Assembly: GCA_965261925.1 (NCBI GenBank)
Contig: OZ253486.1
Span: 3,100,001-3,164,000 of the forward strand
From: Bin87 sp965261925
GTDB taxonomy: Bacteria > Chloroflexota > Dehalococcoidia > Lucifugimonadales > UBA3495
Length of the DNA stretch: 64,000 nucleotides
Direction: 5' to 3'
Position 1 is the stretch's first letter, and every line of letters begins with the position of its first letter. Shown here in pieces: positions 8,608 to 17,727 of the stretch. A program made the translations under genes and the position numbers. The notes beneath the pieces were generated by a model. It worked only from the letters and a program-made list of their open reading frames with translations, had not been told where the DNA came from and ran no database searches.

Positions 8608-11213
8608 CCGAAATATAGCGCCAGTTCGTCGCGGTTCCGGTCCAGCCAGGCCACGTTCAGCGCAATGCGCTCCAACGCCTGCCGGATCGTGCGCTCCGCC
8701 GCCGGCGTGGGGTGTGCTTCGAAGAACCTTTCCACATCCTCCCGCATCGCGTTGGTCGTGAACGAGTTCGTGATGCCGACCAGTCGCATCAGCCCGAAGC
8801 CTCCGCCTCCGTACCGGCGGTCGAACTCGTCCCACTGCTCCTTCAGGAACTCCCAGGCGAGGCTGCGGCCCCGGTTATTGGCCGCCACGGCGGATACCAC
8901 AAATATGGTGTCCTGCAACCGCACGTCGTCGGTGAGCGACCGGTCCAGCGTCTCCCGCAGCAGATCCTCCTGCTGGAACCGCGCAATCGAAATCAGGAAC
9001 CGGATCTTCTCCTCGTGCAATTCCGCTGCGCGCTCCAGGTCCCACATGCGGTCGTAGACGGCCCGGTCGCCCGCCTGTGCAACCAGGCTGAATACCACGC
9101 CGCGCAGGTCCGGTCGCACGTTTGATGGATCGTTTTGGTACGCCGCGAAGAGTTCCTGGGCCTGCGCGACAACGTCCGGGTCCCCGTATACCCCGGCCTG
9201 GCTGAGCACGGTGGACCGGGTCAACGCATCCAGGTGTCCTTCCCCCGGCCGCGCGTCCCAGCCCGACCGTTGCGCCGCCGGACCGAATAGTCGTCGGCCA
9301 AAGGCGTGGTAGGCCCCCAGGTACGACTCCCCGGCGATCAGGCTTTCGATCTCTCGCAGGTTGGTCGCCAGGTCGCTCCAGACCGACGCATCGGTCTCAT
9401 CCTGGTAGGACTCCGCCAACGCCAGGAATCGCGTTACCGGCAGCAACCCCGCGCGGGACAGTGCGAACGCATCGTTCTGGATCCCCAGCCGGTCGGTCGC
9501 CGGCAGTCCCCGGTTGGCCACCACCGTAGCCAGCCTTTCCCGGTCCGCGTCCGTATAGTTCACCCGATAGAAACCGGTCTGGTCCGGGTTGACCTTGAAC
9601 CATTCGGGTTGCCCGGGAGCCGCCACCTGCACTGTGTCCGTGGCCCCGCTCACCAGGTGCGCCGTGACGGGCGCCCCGGCGGCCGTAACCGTCAATGGCA
9701 CCGGCCACACCTGTTCCTCGTCGTCCCCCGCGTCTTCGCCCAACACCGAGTCAAAGACGAACCTCTCCTGCCGGATTTCCAACGTCAGCCCGTTGGCATT
9801 GCTGGTCGCCGCCACATCCAGCACAGGATATCCGGTCTGACCCGTCCAACTGCTCATGATGGAGTTGACCGGCTCCCCGGAAGATTCTTCCAGCGCCGTC
9901 CACAGGTCGGTGGTCCGGGCGTTTTGATACGAGTGTCGGGTCAAATAGGCGTTCAGCCCGATACGGAACACGTTGGGCGTCAGGAAATGCTCCAGCATCC
10001 GCAACACCGACCCACCCTTGCTGTAGCTGATTGCGTCAAAGAGCTGGCTGACCTCTGCCGGATTGGCCACTTCCTGTTCGATCGGATGCGAATTCTTCAG
10101 GCCGTCCAAGCTGAACGCCCGGTTGGTGTCCATGTTCACGAACTGCGTCCACATCGACCATTCCGGGAACAGCCAGTCCACCGCTTTGGTGCCCACCCAC
10201 GTGGCGAAACTCTCGTTGAGCCACAGATCGTCCCACCACTCCATGGTCACCAGGTCGCCGAACCACATGTGGGCCATCTCGTGCGCCACCACTTCCGCCA
10301 CCCTCTGCCGAGTGCCCGCCGACGAGTTTGCCGGGTCGACCAGCAGCGCGGTCTCGCGGTACGTCACGCAACCCCAGTTTTCCATCGCGCCAGCCGCGAA
10401 GTCCGGTATCGCGAGATGGTCCAGTTTGGGCAGCGGATACGGTATGCCGAAATAGTCGTTGAAGAAGGAGAGCAGTTTGACCGACGTGTCCAGCGCGAAC
10501 TGTCCCTGCTCCTCCTTGCCCCTGGTCATCCACACTCCCACCAACGTACCGTCGGCCGCCTCTTTCTCGATGTGCGTCAGGTCACCGATCACGTAGGCCA
10601 GGAGGTAGGTGGACATCACCGGGGTCTTGTCGAACAACAGGGTCTTGCGGCCGTTGCCGCTGCGGCTGTCGTGGATGATCGGTGTATTGGAAACGGCCTC
10701 CATCTCCTCCGGCACGTCCAGCGTGACCTGGAAGGTGGCCTTGGCCGCCGGTTCGTCCCAGCACGGCAGGGATCGTCGCGCGTCCGTAGCCTCAAATTGT
10801 GTGGTGGCCAGGTAGGCCGTCTCGCCCTCGGGGTTCAGGTACTGGCTGCGGTAAAACCCTCGCAACTTGTCGTTGAGTTCGCCCGTGAACGACATCCGCA
10901 GGTGATGGTTGCCCACCAACCCATCAGCCGGTGTGCCGGCAATGCTGATCGTCGCGGTTTCCGCGTCGGCATCGTAGGCGATGTCGCTGGCCGGCTGTTC
11001 CTGCTCGCCATCCGTGTCCGTCCAGCTGACGGTGGCCGAATGTATCTCGATCTCCGAGCAATTGAGCATGATCTCGGTGGTGCCGGGTTCCATGCTCACC
11101 GTGATGTCGACCTCGCCGGCGAAGGTGAAATCGTCGAAATTCGGGGTAAGCGTCAGGTCATAGTGGATGGGACGAACGTTGTCGGGGAGCACAACAGCTT
11201 CGGCGGATGGCAT
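8604..11213 (-). CDS. M1-family zinc aminopeptidase (PepN/ERAP-like)
   Basis: 869 residues, the usual size for M1 aminopeptidases. The substrate motif GAMENWG is followed by the zinc site HEMAHMWFGDLVTMEWWDDL (HExxH with a downstream NESFATW glutamate). N-terminal β-saddle, catalytic and C-terminal helical ERAP1-like regions can be followed in order. No signal peptide is apparent, so it is probably cytoplasmic. The start at 11213 is chosen over 11240 because a perfect GGAGGAAATTCG precedes it. It removes N-terminal residues from peptides and is probably part of protein turnover. Stands alone on the minus strand. Confidence 0.95.
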   Translation of the reverse strand: MPSAEAVVLPDNVRPIHYDLTLTPNFDDFTFAGEVDITVSMEPGTTEIMLNCSEIEIHSATVSWTDTDGEQEQPASDIAYDADAETATISIAGTPADGLVGNHHLRMSFTGELNDKLRGFYRSQYLNPEGETAYLATTQFEATDARRSLPCWDEPAAKATFQVTLDVPEEMEAVSNTPIIHDSRSGNGRKTLLFDKTPVMSTYLLAYVIGDLTHIEKEAADGTLVGVWMTRGKEEQGQFALDTSVKLLSFFNDYFGIPYPLPKLDHLAIPDFAAGAMENWGCVTYRETALLVDPANSSAGTRQRVAEVVAHEMAHMWFGDLVTMEWWDDLWLNESFATWVGTKAVDWLFPEWSMWTQFVNMDTNRAFSLDGLKNSHPIEQEVANPAEVSQLFDAISYSKGGSVLRMLEHFLTPNVFRIGLNAYLTRHSYQNARTTDLWTALEESSGEPVNSIMSSWTGQTGYPVLDVAATSNANGLTLEIRQERFVFDSVLGEDAGDDEEQVWPVPLTVTAAGAPVTAHLVSGATDTVQVAAPGQPEWFKVNPDQTGFYRVNYTDADRERLATVVANRGLPATDRLGIQNDAFALSRAGLLPVTRFLALAESYQDETDASVWSDLATNLREIESLIAGESYLGAYHAFGRRLFGPAAQRSGWDARPGEGHLDALTRSTVLSQAGVYGDPDVVAQAQELFAAYQNDPSNVRPDLRGVVFSLVAQAGDRAVYDRMWDLERAAELHEEKIRFLISIARFQQEDLLRETLDRSLTDDVRLQDTIFVVSAVAANNRGRSLAWEFLKEQWDEFDRRYGGGGFGLMRLVGITNSFTTNAMREDVERFFEAHPTPAAERTIRQALERIALNVAWLDRNRDELALYFG

Positions 11214-11263
11214 CGAATTTCCTCCGTGATTTGCGTTCAAAAAAGGGGACGCGCCAAGTTTAT

Positions 11264-11286
11264 CACAAGGGTTGTCGCCCCTTGTG
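11264..11286. promoter_or_regulatory. 8-bp inverted repeat upstream of the M1 peptidase
   Basis: CACAAGGG, a 7-base spacer, then CCCTTGTG. It sits immediately upstream of a minus-strand TAAACT (-10-like, 11258-11263), where a repressor site would be expected. Role inferred. Confidence 0.35.
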
Positions 11287-11428
11287 AGCCCACCGCAATT
11301 GCGAAATAATGAGCGGCGGTCAATCAGGCTTTCATGATCGGTTGACTATATATTTTTTCGATTCCAAAACACTTTCGATGGGTGCGTTAATATTTGGTTG
11401 ACGCACGCATAATTGGAGCGAATGACAC

Positions 11429-13135
11429 ATGTTCGCTGAAGGTTTGTCGTTTCTCGGGCTTGCTGAGTTATTCAGCGTCTCCGGGGCCTCGGCCGAACTC
11501 CGCGGATCGCTGCTGGCCCTGGGAACCCTGATCGTCGCTGCCAAGTTGGCGGAAGGTGTTTTCCGTCGGCTGCGCCTGAACGCCATCGTGGCTTACGCGG
11601 CGACCGGCATAGTCTTGGGTCCAATCCTGAATCTGACCGGGCTATGGCACATCGAGTCGACGCTGCACATCCAGTTATTGTTGAAGCTCGGCGTGTTCCT
11701 ATTCTTCTTCCTCATTGGCCTCGATGAGATCGACATTTCAAGCTTTATGTCCAGCCTGAAGGGCCACTATTTCCTGGCGGCGATCCTCTCGGTAGTCCTG
11801 TCACTGGGCATTTCGATGCTGGTCACCACCGACCTTGTCTTCGATTTCGGCCTGAGCCTGGCTTTTTCGGAGGCGCTCGCCCTGGCCGGCGTTCTGTCCA
11901 TGACCAGCCTCGGCATCGTGGTCAAAGTCTTGGCGGACGATGGCCGGCTGAAAGAGCCGGTCGGCTTGCAGATTTTCACCGTCGTGGTCATCGCCGAGCT
12001 GATCACGCTCCTGCTGATCGGCTTCAGCATCGGCGATCACGTTCATGACCTGACCCCAACCGGAATACTGGTGCTGCTGGGAAAGGTTGCCGGATTTGCG
12101 GTCGTGTCCTGGATACTGTCCTTCAAGGTCCTGCCTCCTGTGGTTGGGCTGCTCCAGCGCGTTATTCATGTGCCGCAACTCTCGTTGGGTTTGCTCCTGG
12201 GGATCCTGTTTGTGATCGTGGCCGCCGCCGAACTCATGGGACTGCACGGCTCCCTGGGCGCGTTGCTGTTCGGGGCCGCCCTGGCCGGTTTGCCCTACCA
12301 GGTGCGCCGCGAGATCACTCCAGGTTTGCGCAGCGTCGCCGAAGGGTTCTTCGTCCCGCTGTTCTTTGCCTCCGCCGGCCTTCAGTTCAGCTTCTCCTTC
12401 GTCACGTTGCCCATCTGGACCATGGCCGCGCTCGCCGTCATCCCTCTGATTGGCAACTTTGTGGGAGCGTTCATTGGGGCGTATATATCCCGCCTCACGG
12501 TCCCGTACGCGGTCGCATCCGGTCTCATGGGCAAAGGCGTCACGGAGATCGCGCTTCTCCTCGTGCTCTGGGACACCGACATCCTTGACGAGGCGGTCTT
12601 CTCTTTCCTGGTTTTGGTGATGTTCTGCTACATATTGTTCATGCCGCCGTTCATCAGTCTGGCCGTAAACCGCGCCAGCCGTAGAGCAGACCTGCCAACC
12701 GAGTTGACGGACATACCCCACGGCATCGTCCATTTCGCACTGGACAACATCGTGGTGGACGACATCCTGGACCGTTCGCGTCGCCACCCCGAGTCTACGC
12801 TTTCGGTGCGTGATTTCGCCGAACGGTGGACGGCTCCTTATCAGCACGACTACGTAGTTGTGGACCACGGCGCTTTGGCCGGACTCGTTTCCTTGTCCAC
12901 CTTCCGCTACCTGCCCAAAACGTCGTGGCCGAGCACCGCGCTCAACGATGTCCTCCGCAGCGAGACGCCGCTGGCCTGGCCCGATGAACACGTGGAAGAT
13001 GTCCTGCAAAGGATGTCGGAAAATTCGCTGACCACCATCCCCGTGGTGGAGCGAGAGACCGACAAGTTCCTCGGCGCCGTGACCAGCCATGACATCATGG
13101 AACTCATGATGGAAGAGATGGGCGGTGCTCACTGA
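11429..13135 (+). CDS. CPA2-type cation:proton antiporter (Kef-like) with C-terminal CBS pair
   Basis: 568 residues. The first ~400 hold about 12 hydrophobic segments of a Na+(K+)/H+ exchanger, starting after ELRGSLLALGTLIVAAK and including the GLHGSLGALLFGAALAG and GLMGKGVTEIALLLVL stretches typical of KefB/CPA2. The last ~120 residues form two CBS motifs (RDFAERWT..DYVVVD and VLQRMSENSLTTIPVVE), which commonly sense adenine nucleotides. The protein is in the inner membrane and would exchange monovalent cations for protons in pH or osmotic control. GGAGCG lies 8 bases before the ATG. Divergent from the peptidase. The ion is not predictable from sequence. Confidence 0.88.
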   Translation: MFAEGLSFLGLAELFSVSGASAELRGSLLALGTLIVAAKLAEGVFRRLRLNAIVAYAATGIVLGPILNLTGLWHIESTLHIQLLLKLGVFLFFFLIGLDEIDISSFMSSLKGHYFLAAILSVVLSLGISMLVTTDLVFDFGLSLAFSEALALAGVLSMTSLGIVVKVLADDGRLKEPVGLQIFTVVVIAELITLLLIGFSIGDHVHDLTPTGILVLLGKVAGFAVVSWILSFKVLPPVVGLLQRVIHVPQLSLGLLLGILFVIVAAAELMGLHGSLGALLFGAALAGLPYQVRREITPGLRSVAEGFFVPLFFASAGLQFSFSFVTLPIWTMAALAVIPLIGNFVGAFIGAYISRLTVPYAVASGLMGKGVTEIALLLVLWDTDILDEAVFSFLVLVMFCYILFMPPFISLAVNRASRRADLPTELTDIPHGIVHFALDNIVVDDILDRSRRHPESTLSVRDFAERWTAPYQHDYVVVDHGALAGLVSLSTFRYLPKTSWPSTALNDVLRSETPLAWPDEHVEDVLQRMSENSLTTIPVVERETDKFLGAVTSHDIMELMMEEMGGAH

Positions 13136-13155
13136 GCCGGCCGACCGGTTCCCGA

Positions 13156-13164
13156 TGCTATAAT
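13156..13164 (+). promoter_or_regulatory. Extended -10 promoter for leuCD
   Basis: TGCTATAAT, identical to the box before the SDR at 3074, including the CGA before it. It lies about 65 bases upstream of the leuC TTG start. Confidence 0.55.
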
Positions 13165-13229
13165 CTCGGGTTGTATCGTGACCGCTATCGGCCCGCTCTC
13201 AAGCTGCGCCGAATCGAGGAGGAACTGAA

Positions 13230-14633
13230 TTGGCCGCCCGCACAATGTTCGAAAAAATCTGGGACGCCCACGTGGTTCACGAAGAGCCGGGCCAGCCCTC
13301 ACTCATCTACGTCGACCTGCACTTGGTGCATGAAGTCACTTCGCCGCAGGCATTCGACGGTCTGCGCATGGCCGGCCGCCAGGTGCGCCGCCCGGACCTC
13401 ACCGTGGCCACCGCCGACCACAACACCCCGACATGGGAACTCACCCGTCCCATCGAAGACCAGATTTCCAAGGCGCAGTTGGACGCCTTGGACCGCAACG
13501 CTGCCGAGTTCGAGCTGCCCTTTTATTACGACCGCTTCAGCGAGAACCAGGGCATCGTCCACATCATCGGACCCGACCTCGGCTATACTCTGCCCGGCAA
13601 GACCGTCGTTTGTGGCGACAGCCACACCTCGACCCACGGCGCGCTGGGCTGCTTCGCCGTCGGCATCGGCACTTCCGAGGTCGAGCACGTCCTCGCCACC
13701 CAGACCCTGCGCCAGTTCAAGCCTCGCACCATGGAGGTGCGCGTTGATGGCGAGCTGCCCAACGGCGTGTCCGCCAAGGACGTGATCCTGGGCATCATCG
13801 GCCAGATCGGCGTCAACGGCGGAACCGGCCACGTCATCGAGTACACCGGCGAGGCCATCCGCGGCCTGTCGATGGACGGCCGCATGACCGTGTGCAACAT
13901 GAGCATCGAGGCCGGCGCCCGCGCCGGCATGATCGCCCCCGACGACACCACCTTCGAGTACGTCCGCACCCGACCCTATGCCCCCAAGGGCGCGGAACTG
14001 GAGGCGAAGATCGCCGAGTGGCGCGGCCTGGCCACCGACGCCGGCGCAGCCTACGACCGCACCGTCGTCATCAACGCCGGCGACCTGGCCCCCTTCGTGA
14101 CCTGGGGAACCAAACCCGACATGGTGGCGCAGATCACTGACCGCGTGCCGGACCCCGCGTCATTCGCAACCACCGCCGAGCGCGAAGCCGCCGAGCGTGC
14201 CCTGGAGTACATGGGCCTGGAGCCCAACCAGGCCATCGAGGACATCAAGATCGACCGCGTGTTCCTCGGCGCCTGCACCAACGCCCGCATCGACGACCTC
14301 CGCGCCGCCGCCAACGTCATCCGTGGCCGCCAGGTCAATTCCGAAGTTTACGCCATGGTCGTGCCCGGCTCCGCCCGCATCAAGGCGGAGGCCGAAGCCG
14401 AGGGGCTCGACCAGATTTTCAAGGACGCCGGTTTCGACTGGCGCATCGCCGGTTGCTCCATGTGCCTGGGCATGAACCCCGACATCCTGGACCCCGGCCA
14501 GCGCTGCGCCTCCACATCCAACCGCAACTTTGAAGGACGCCAGGGCAAAGGCGGTCGCACCCACCTGGTCAGTCCCGAGATGGCCGCCGCCGCCGCCATC
14601 GCCGGTCATTTCGTCGACGTGCGCGACTTTTAG
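13230..14633 (+). CDS. leuC: 3-isopropylmalate dehydratase, large subunit
   Basis: 467 residues of the aconitase family. VVCGDSHTSTHGALG, FLGACTNARIDD and AGCSMCLGMNPD carry the three cysteines that bind the [4Fe-4S] cluster. It isomerises 2- to 3-isopropylmalate in leucine synthesis together with LeuD, encoded 63 bases downstream. The start is TTG, supported by AGGAGG 7 bases upstream; the first ATG would remove family-conserved N-terminal residues. The extended -10 box at 13156 probably drives the pair. leuA and leuB are not in the window. Homoaconitase-like specificity is possible but less likely. Confidence 0.95.
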   Translation: MAARTMFEKIWDAHVVHEEPGQPSLIYVDLHLVHEVTSPQAFDGLRMAGRQVRRPDLTVATADHNTPTWELTRPIEDQISKAQLDALDRNAAEFELPFYYDRFSENQGIVHIIGPDLGYTLPGKTVVCGDSHTSTHGALGCFAVGIGTSEVEHVLATQTLRQFKPRTMEVRVDGELPNGVSAKDVILGIIGQIGVNGGTGHVIEYTGEAIRGLSMDGRMTVCNMSIEAGARAGMIAPDDTTFEYVRTRPYAPKGAELEAKIAEWRGLATDAGAAYDRTVVINAGDLAPFVTWGTKPDMVAQITDRVPDPASFATTAEREAAERALEYMGLEPNQAIEDIKIDRVFLGACTNARIDDLRAAANVIRGRQVNSEVYAMVVPGSARIKAEAEAEGLDQIFKDAGFDWRIAGCSMCLGMNPDILDPGQRCASTSNRNFEGRQGKGGRTHLVSPEMAAAAAIAGHFVDVRDF

Positions 14634-14696
14634 GCGGACTCGTCAGCTTCAATGACCGCCGGAAATTCGCCCGCCACTACCAAGAGGTAATTACCA

Positions 14697-15287
14697 ATGG
14701 AACCCTTTGTCCAACTGGAAGGCGTCGTGGCGCCCCTCGATGCCGTCAACGTCGATACCGACATGATCATCCCCGCCATATACCTCAAGAGCATCGAACG
14801 CACCGGCTTCGGCCCGCACCTGTTCGACCGCTATCGGTACAACGAGGACGGTTCGGAGAACCCCGATTTCATCCTCAACCAGGACGCCTATCGCAGTTCC
14901 CGGATCCTGGTGTCCGGGCCCAATTTCGGCTGCGGCTCGTCCCGCGAGCACGCCCCCTGGGCCCTGGACGACTTCGGCATCCGGTGCGTCATCGCGCCGA
15001 GTTTCGCCGACATCTTCTTCAACAACTGCTTTAAGAACGGACTGCTACCCCTTACCCTGCCCGAAACCGACGTCCGTCGCATCATGGACAAGGCTAAGGA
15101 CAACCCCGGCTTCCAGATCATGGTTGACCTGGAGGCGCAGCAGGTCCGCGACGCTGACGAGGAGATCGTCCTGGACTTTGAGGTCGACGAGTTTCGCCGC
15201 TACTGCCTGCTGAACGGCCTCGACGACATCGGGTTGAGCTTGCAGCACGAGGATGCCATCTCCGCTTACGAATCCCGCCAAGGCTGA
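14697..15287 (+). CDS. leuD: 3-isopropylmalate dehydratase, small subunit
   Basis: 196 residues, the standard bacterial LeuD length. NVDTDMIIPAIYLK near the N-terminus and the substrate loop GPNFGCGSSREHAPWAL are diagnostic of the swivelling aconitase C-domain that closes over LeuC. AGAGGT precedes the ATG. Co-oriented with leuC and followed by a strong palindromic terminator. Confidence 0.96.
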   Translation: MEPFVQLEGVVAPLDAVNVDTDMIIPAIYLKSIERTGFGPHLFDRYRYNEDGSENPDFILNQDAYRSSRILVSGPNFGCGSSREHAPWALDDFGIRCVIAPSFADIFFNNCFKNGLLPLTLPETDVRRIMDKAKDNPGFQIMVDLEAQQVRDADEEIVLDFEVDEFRRYCLLNGLDDIGLSLQHEDAISAYESRQG

Positions 15288-15304
15288 CCACGAGCAACAC
15301 TCCG

Positions 15305-15344
15305 AATTACGCCGGGGCGAATGATCATTCGCCCCGGCGTAATT
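15305..15344. terminator. 40-bp perfect palindrome ending leuCD (bidirectional)
   Basis: Two 20-base arms pair without mismatch. They run from AATTACGCC inward to a TGATCA centre, with GGGGCGA and TCGCCCC flanking the centre. It lies between convergent leuD and the unknown gene at 15344, whose stop codon overlaps its end. The core resembles the palindrome at 24360-24383. Confidence 0.75.
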
Positions 15345-15802
15345 TAGTTAACTTCTAACTTCGTCAGCCAGGTAAAGCGCTGCGGTTCAATCCGCAACTC
15401 CGGCGGCAGCAAAGAATTCAGCGTCATCAGCAGGCGTCCCGCTCCTCGGCAGCTTCCCGCATAAGAGCCGCGCCTCAGTTGCCCAGCGTGTTCCAAAGAG
15501 TGCATGGCGTAAGCGTGTCGCATCAGTCTCGTGATTCGCAACTCCGGATGCTCTCGCTCCAGCCGTCGAATGATTGATCTAAGCACGCTCGCTCGGCCAG
15601 TCACGAAAGCGCTGTTGCCCCGGGCGACGATTTCAATCGCGGCTAGAATGGCGACCACGACATCCCACACCAAGCCGCCTACGGCGGAGCGTTTATATTC
15701 GGGATGATACCCAGGGCTGTTTTCAACATCCCGCGCTATATTCAGGCAGGTCTCGGCAATGCCAGTGAAGTGAGCGGCGGCAAGTTCGTCAAATCGCTGC
15801 AA
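15344..15802 (-). CDS. Uncharacterised all-helical protein (possible HEPN-like fold)
   Basis: 152 residues predicted to be almost entirely helical (AAAHFTGIAETCLNIARDVE, VVVAILAAIEIVARG, SVLRSIIRRLEREH). RHAYAMHSLEHAGQ fits an R-x(4-6)-H spacing like that of HEPN RNases, but this short pattern occurs by chance and no family was recognised. It overlaps the preceding minus-strand gene (15789-16148) by 14 bases, so the two are probably co-translated. The function is unknown. Toxin-antitoxin-like pairing is only a hypothesis based on size and overlap. Confidence 0.6.
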   Translation of the reverse strand: MQRFDELAAAHFTGIAETCLNIARDVENSPGYHPEYKRSAVGGLVWDVVVAILAAIEIVARGNSAFVTGRASVLRSIIRRLEREHPELRITRLMRHAYAMHSLEHAGQLRRGSYAGSCRGAGRLLMTLNSLLPPELRIEPQRFTWLTKLEVN

Positions 15803-16148
15803 TTTCTTTTACTAACCCGCGCGCGCTGTGTATATGACAATACCAAGAATCCTCTGCATCCTCCGGCAGCCACAGCGTTGACCAACCGGCGCCCAGGTCG
15901 GTAGCGCCTTCGTATCCGTCAAGCAGCAGATCATCCTCTCGCTCCGCGGCCAGCTTGACGATGGCGGCCCGTGGGTTGCCCCGGGCGTGCAGTGTGGTGT
16001 CGGCGTACCACTCTATCGTTGATTTCACGATTTCCGCTGCTCGGTCCGGTTCCGCGGCGTAGAGCGCGCTGGCCAGGTCCAACCCCCGGTTCGCCACCGA
16101 CACGGGCGACAGGTAATCCACTATGGTTTCGGTTGTCCGAGTGGTCAT
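15789..16148 (-). CDS. Small uncharacterised protein, coupled to the helical protein
   Basis: 119 residues, acidic, without a recognised domain. The N-terminal half is helical (LDLASALYAAEPDRAAEIVK), and the C-terminal half contains WSTLWLPEDAEDSWYCHIHS. GGAGCGACACC precedes the ATG. Its 3' end overlaps the next gene by 14 bases. Upstream lies ~230 bases with no gene I can support, less GC-rich than its surroundings. No function is proposed. Confidence 0.6.
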   Translation of the reverse strand: MTTRTTETIVDYLSPVSVANRGLDLASALYAAEPDRAAEIVKSTIEWYADTTLHARGNPRAAIVKLAAEREDDLLLDGYEGATDLGAGWSTLWLPEDAEDSWYCHIHSARGLVKEIAAI

Positions 16149-16379
16149 GGTGTCGCTCCTTGCGATTCAGTATATCCAACTGGGACATTCACTTTCCCCG
16201 TATAGTGAACCGAAATAGTGATTTGAACTGTACGCGCTTCTCGTTTCGTCAGAGCACGTTGGAAGTGCAAGTTGCCACACCGATGATGATAAGAATTGCA
16301 AACGCAATCACCACCGCTTGGCCACAGGCGAGGCCGCTTAACTTTCTGTTCGTTTCCGAGACACCCCTTGTCTGCTCCC

Positions 16380-17726
16380 CTAAATCCCGAACCACTCCCG
16401 CACTCGTTCCGCGTAACCCGTGTCGTAGCGCTGCATCCGCCCCTGCCGAACCTGCTCGTCCAACGACGGCCGGCGCACACCACGCGGCGACAGCGGCGTG
16501 TATCCGATGATCCGCTCCTCTTCCAAAGCGGCCACCTCGTCGTCGGTCCTGCCTAACAGGCCGGCCAATATGTCCCGGTTGTGCTGGCCCATGATCGGAG
16601 CCGGCTGCGGCGCAACCGCCGGCGTGCCCGAGAGTTTCCAGGGCCGGCCGGCGTAGGGCAGCGGAGGCATACCCGTCGCCTCGTGGTGCTCCACGACCTC
16701 GTAGAACCGGCGCTCCTTCAGGTGTACGTTGAACAGCAGGTCTTCGCTGTCCGCCACCGCGCCGGCGGCAACACCTTCGGCCTGCAAACGAGCCATCAGC
16801 TCGTGGTTATCGTGGCTCCGGGTCTCGAACCCCAGCATCTTGTCCAGTTCCGCGCGATGCTGGATTCGCCCCAGCACGTCCGCGTACCGGTCGTCCGCCG
16901 CCCAGTCGGCCCGGCCCATGACGCGGCACAAACCTCGCCAGGCCTCGTCGCTGTCCACGGCAATGGCGATCCACCGGTCATCGCCGGCGCACGGGTAACA
17001 GCCGTGCGGAGACATCGCCGGGTCTTCGTTCCCGATCCGTTCCTCGACTCGGCCGTTCACCGTCCAGTCCAAAAGCGCCTCCGGGACCGTCGCGGAGCAC
17101 GTCTGGGTCTGAGACACGTCAATGAACTGTCCTTGGCCCGTGTTCAGCCGGTGCATCAGCGCCAGCATCACGGCCGCGACCGTATGCTCCCCGGCCGTGT
17201 AGTCCGTGAACGGTATCTCGGACATCACCGGCCCACCGTCGCGGTATCCGGTGACGTAAGCCAGGCCCGCCGCACCCTCTGTGGCCGGCCCGGTGGCGCC
17301 GAAGTTTGCCCAGGGCCCTTCAAACCCATACCCGGTAGAGGACACCATGATTATGTCGGGCCGGATTTTGCGCAGGTCTTCGTACTCCAGGCCGAAGTTG
17401 CGAATCACCCTCGGCGTGAAGTTTTCGGCGAACACGTCGGCGACGGCTATCAGGTCGCGCAGCACTCCCCGGCCTTCGTCCCGGCTCAAGTCCAGGGTCA
17501 AGCCCAGTTTGTTCCGATTCTGCTCGTAGAAGTTCGCCCCCCGGTTCCAGAACTCACCCTCCACGTCGTTGTGGTACAGCGAGTCCGTGCGGTAGCTTTC
17601 CAGTCGCTGCACCGACTCCAGCCGTATCACCTGCGCGCCCATGTCGCCCAGCCACTTCATCGCGGACGGTATCGCAATGAGTTGTCCCATCTCCACGATG
17701 CGGACGCCTTCCAAAGGACCGGCCAT
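16380..17726 (-). CDS. CaiB/BaiF family (class III) CoA-transferase, catalytic-Asp copy
   Basis: 448 residues of the formyl-CoA transferase family: LEGVRIVEMGQLIAIPSAMK, an interlocked α/β core, and FTDYTAGEHTV containing Asp175 at the position of the aspartate that forms the covalent acyl-CoA anhydride. It moves CoA between carboxylic acids; donor and acceptor are unknown. The ATG begins one base after the stop of the second family member (17728-18924), indicating translational coupling and a probable heteromer. Compare the heteromeric BbsEF-type enzymes. Confidence 0.9.
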   Translation of the reverse strand: MAGPLEGVRIVEMGQLIAIPSAMKWLGDMGAQVIRLESVQRLESYRTDSLYHNDVEGEFWNRGANFYEQNRNKLGLTLDLSRDEGRGVLRDLIAVADVFAENFTPRVIRNFGLEYEDLRKIRPDIIMVSSTGYGFEGPWANFGATGPATEGAAGLAYVTGYRDGGPVMSEIPFTDYTAGEHTVAAVMLALMHRLNTGQGQFIDVSQTQTCSATVPEALLDWTVNGRVEERIGNEDPAMSPHGCYPCAGDDRWIAIAVDSDEAWRGLCRVMGRADWAADDRYADVLGRIQHRAELDKMLGFETRSHDNHELMARLQAEGVAAGAVADSEDLLFNVHLKERRFYEVVEHHEATGMPPLPYAGRPWKLSGTPAVAPQPAPIMGQHNRDILAGLLGRTDDEVAALEEERIIGYTPLSPRGVRRPSLDEQVRQGRMQRYDTGYAERVREWFGI

Positions 17727-17727
17727 C

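Noticed and set aside
9306..11309. 667-residue plus-strand frame opposite the M1 peptidase
   Set aside because: Shadow of the peptidase; no recognisable domain.
16256..16380. Short hydrophobic minus-strand peptide (IAFAILIIIGVATC)
   Set aside because: Ends at a stop but has no usable start codon or ribosome site, so too little to call a gene.
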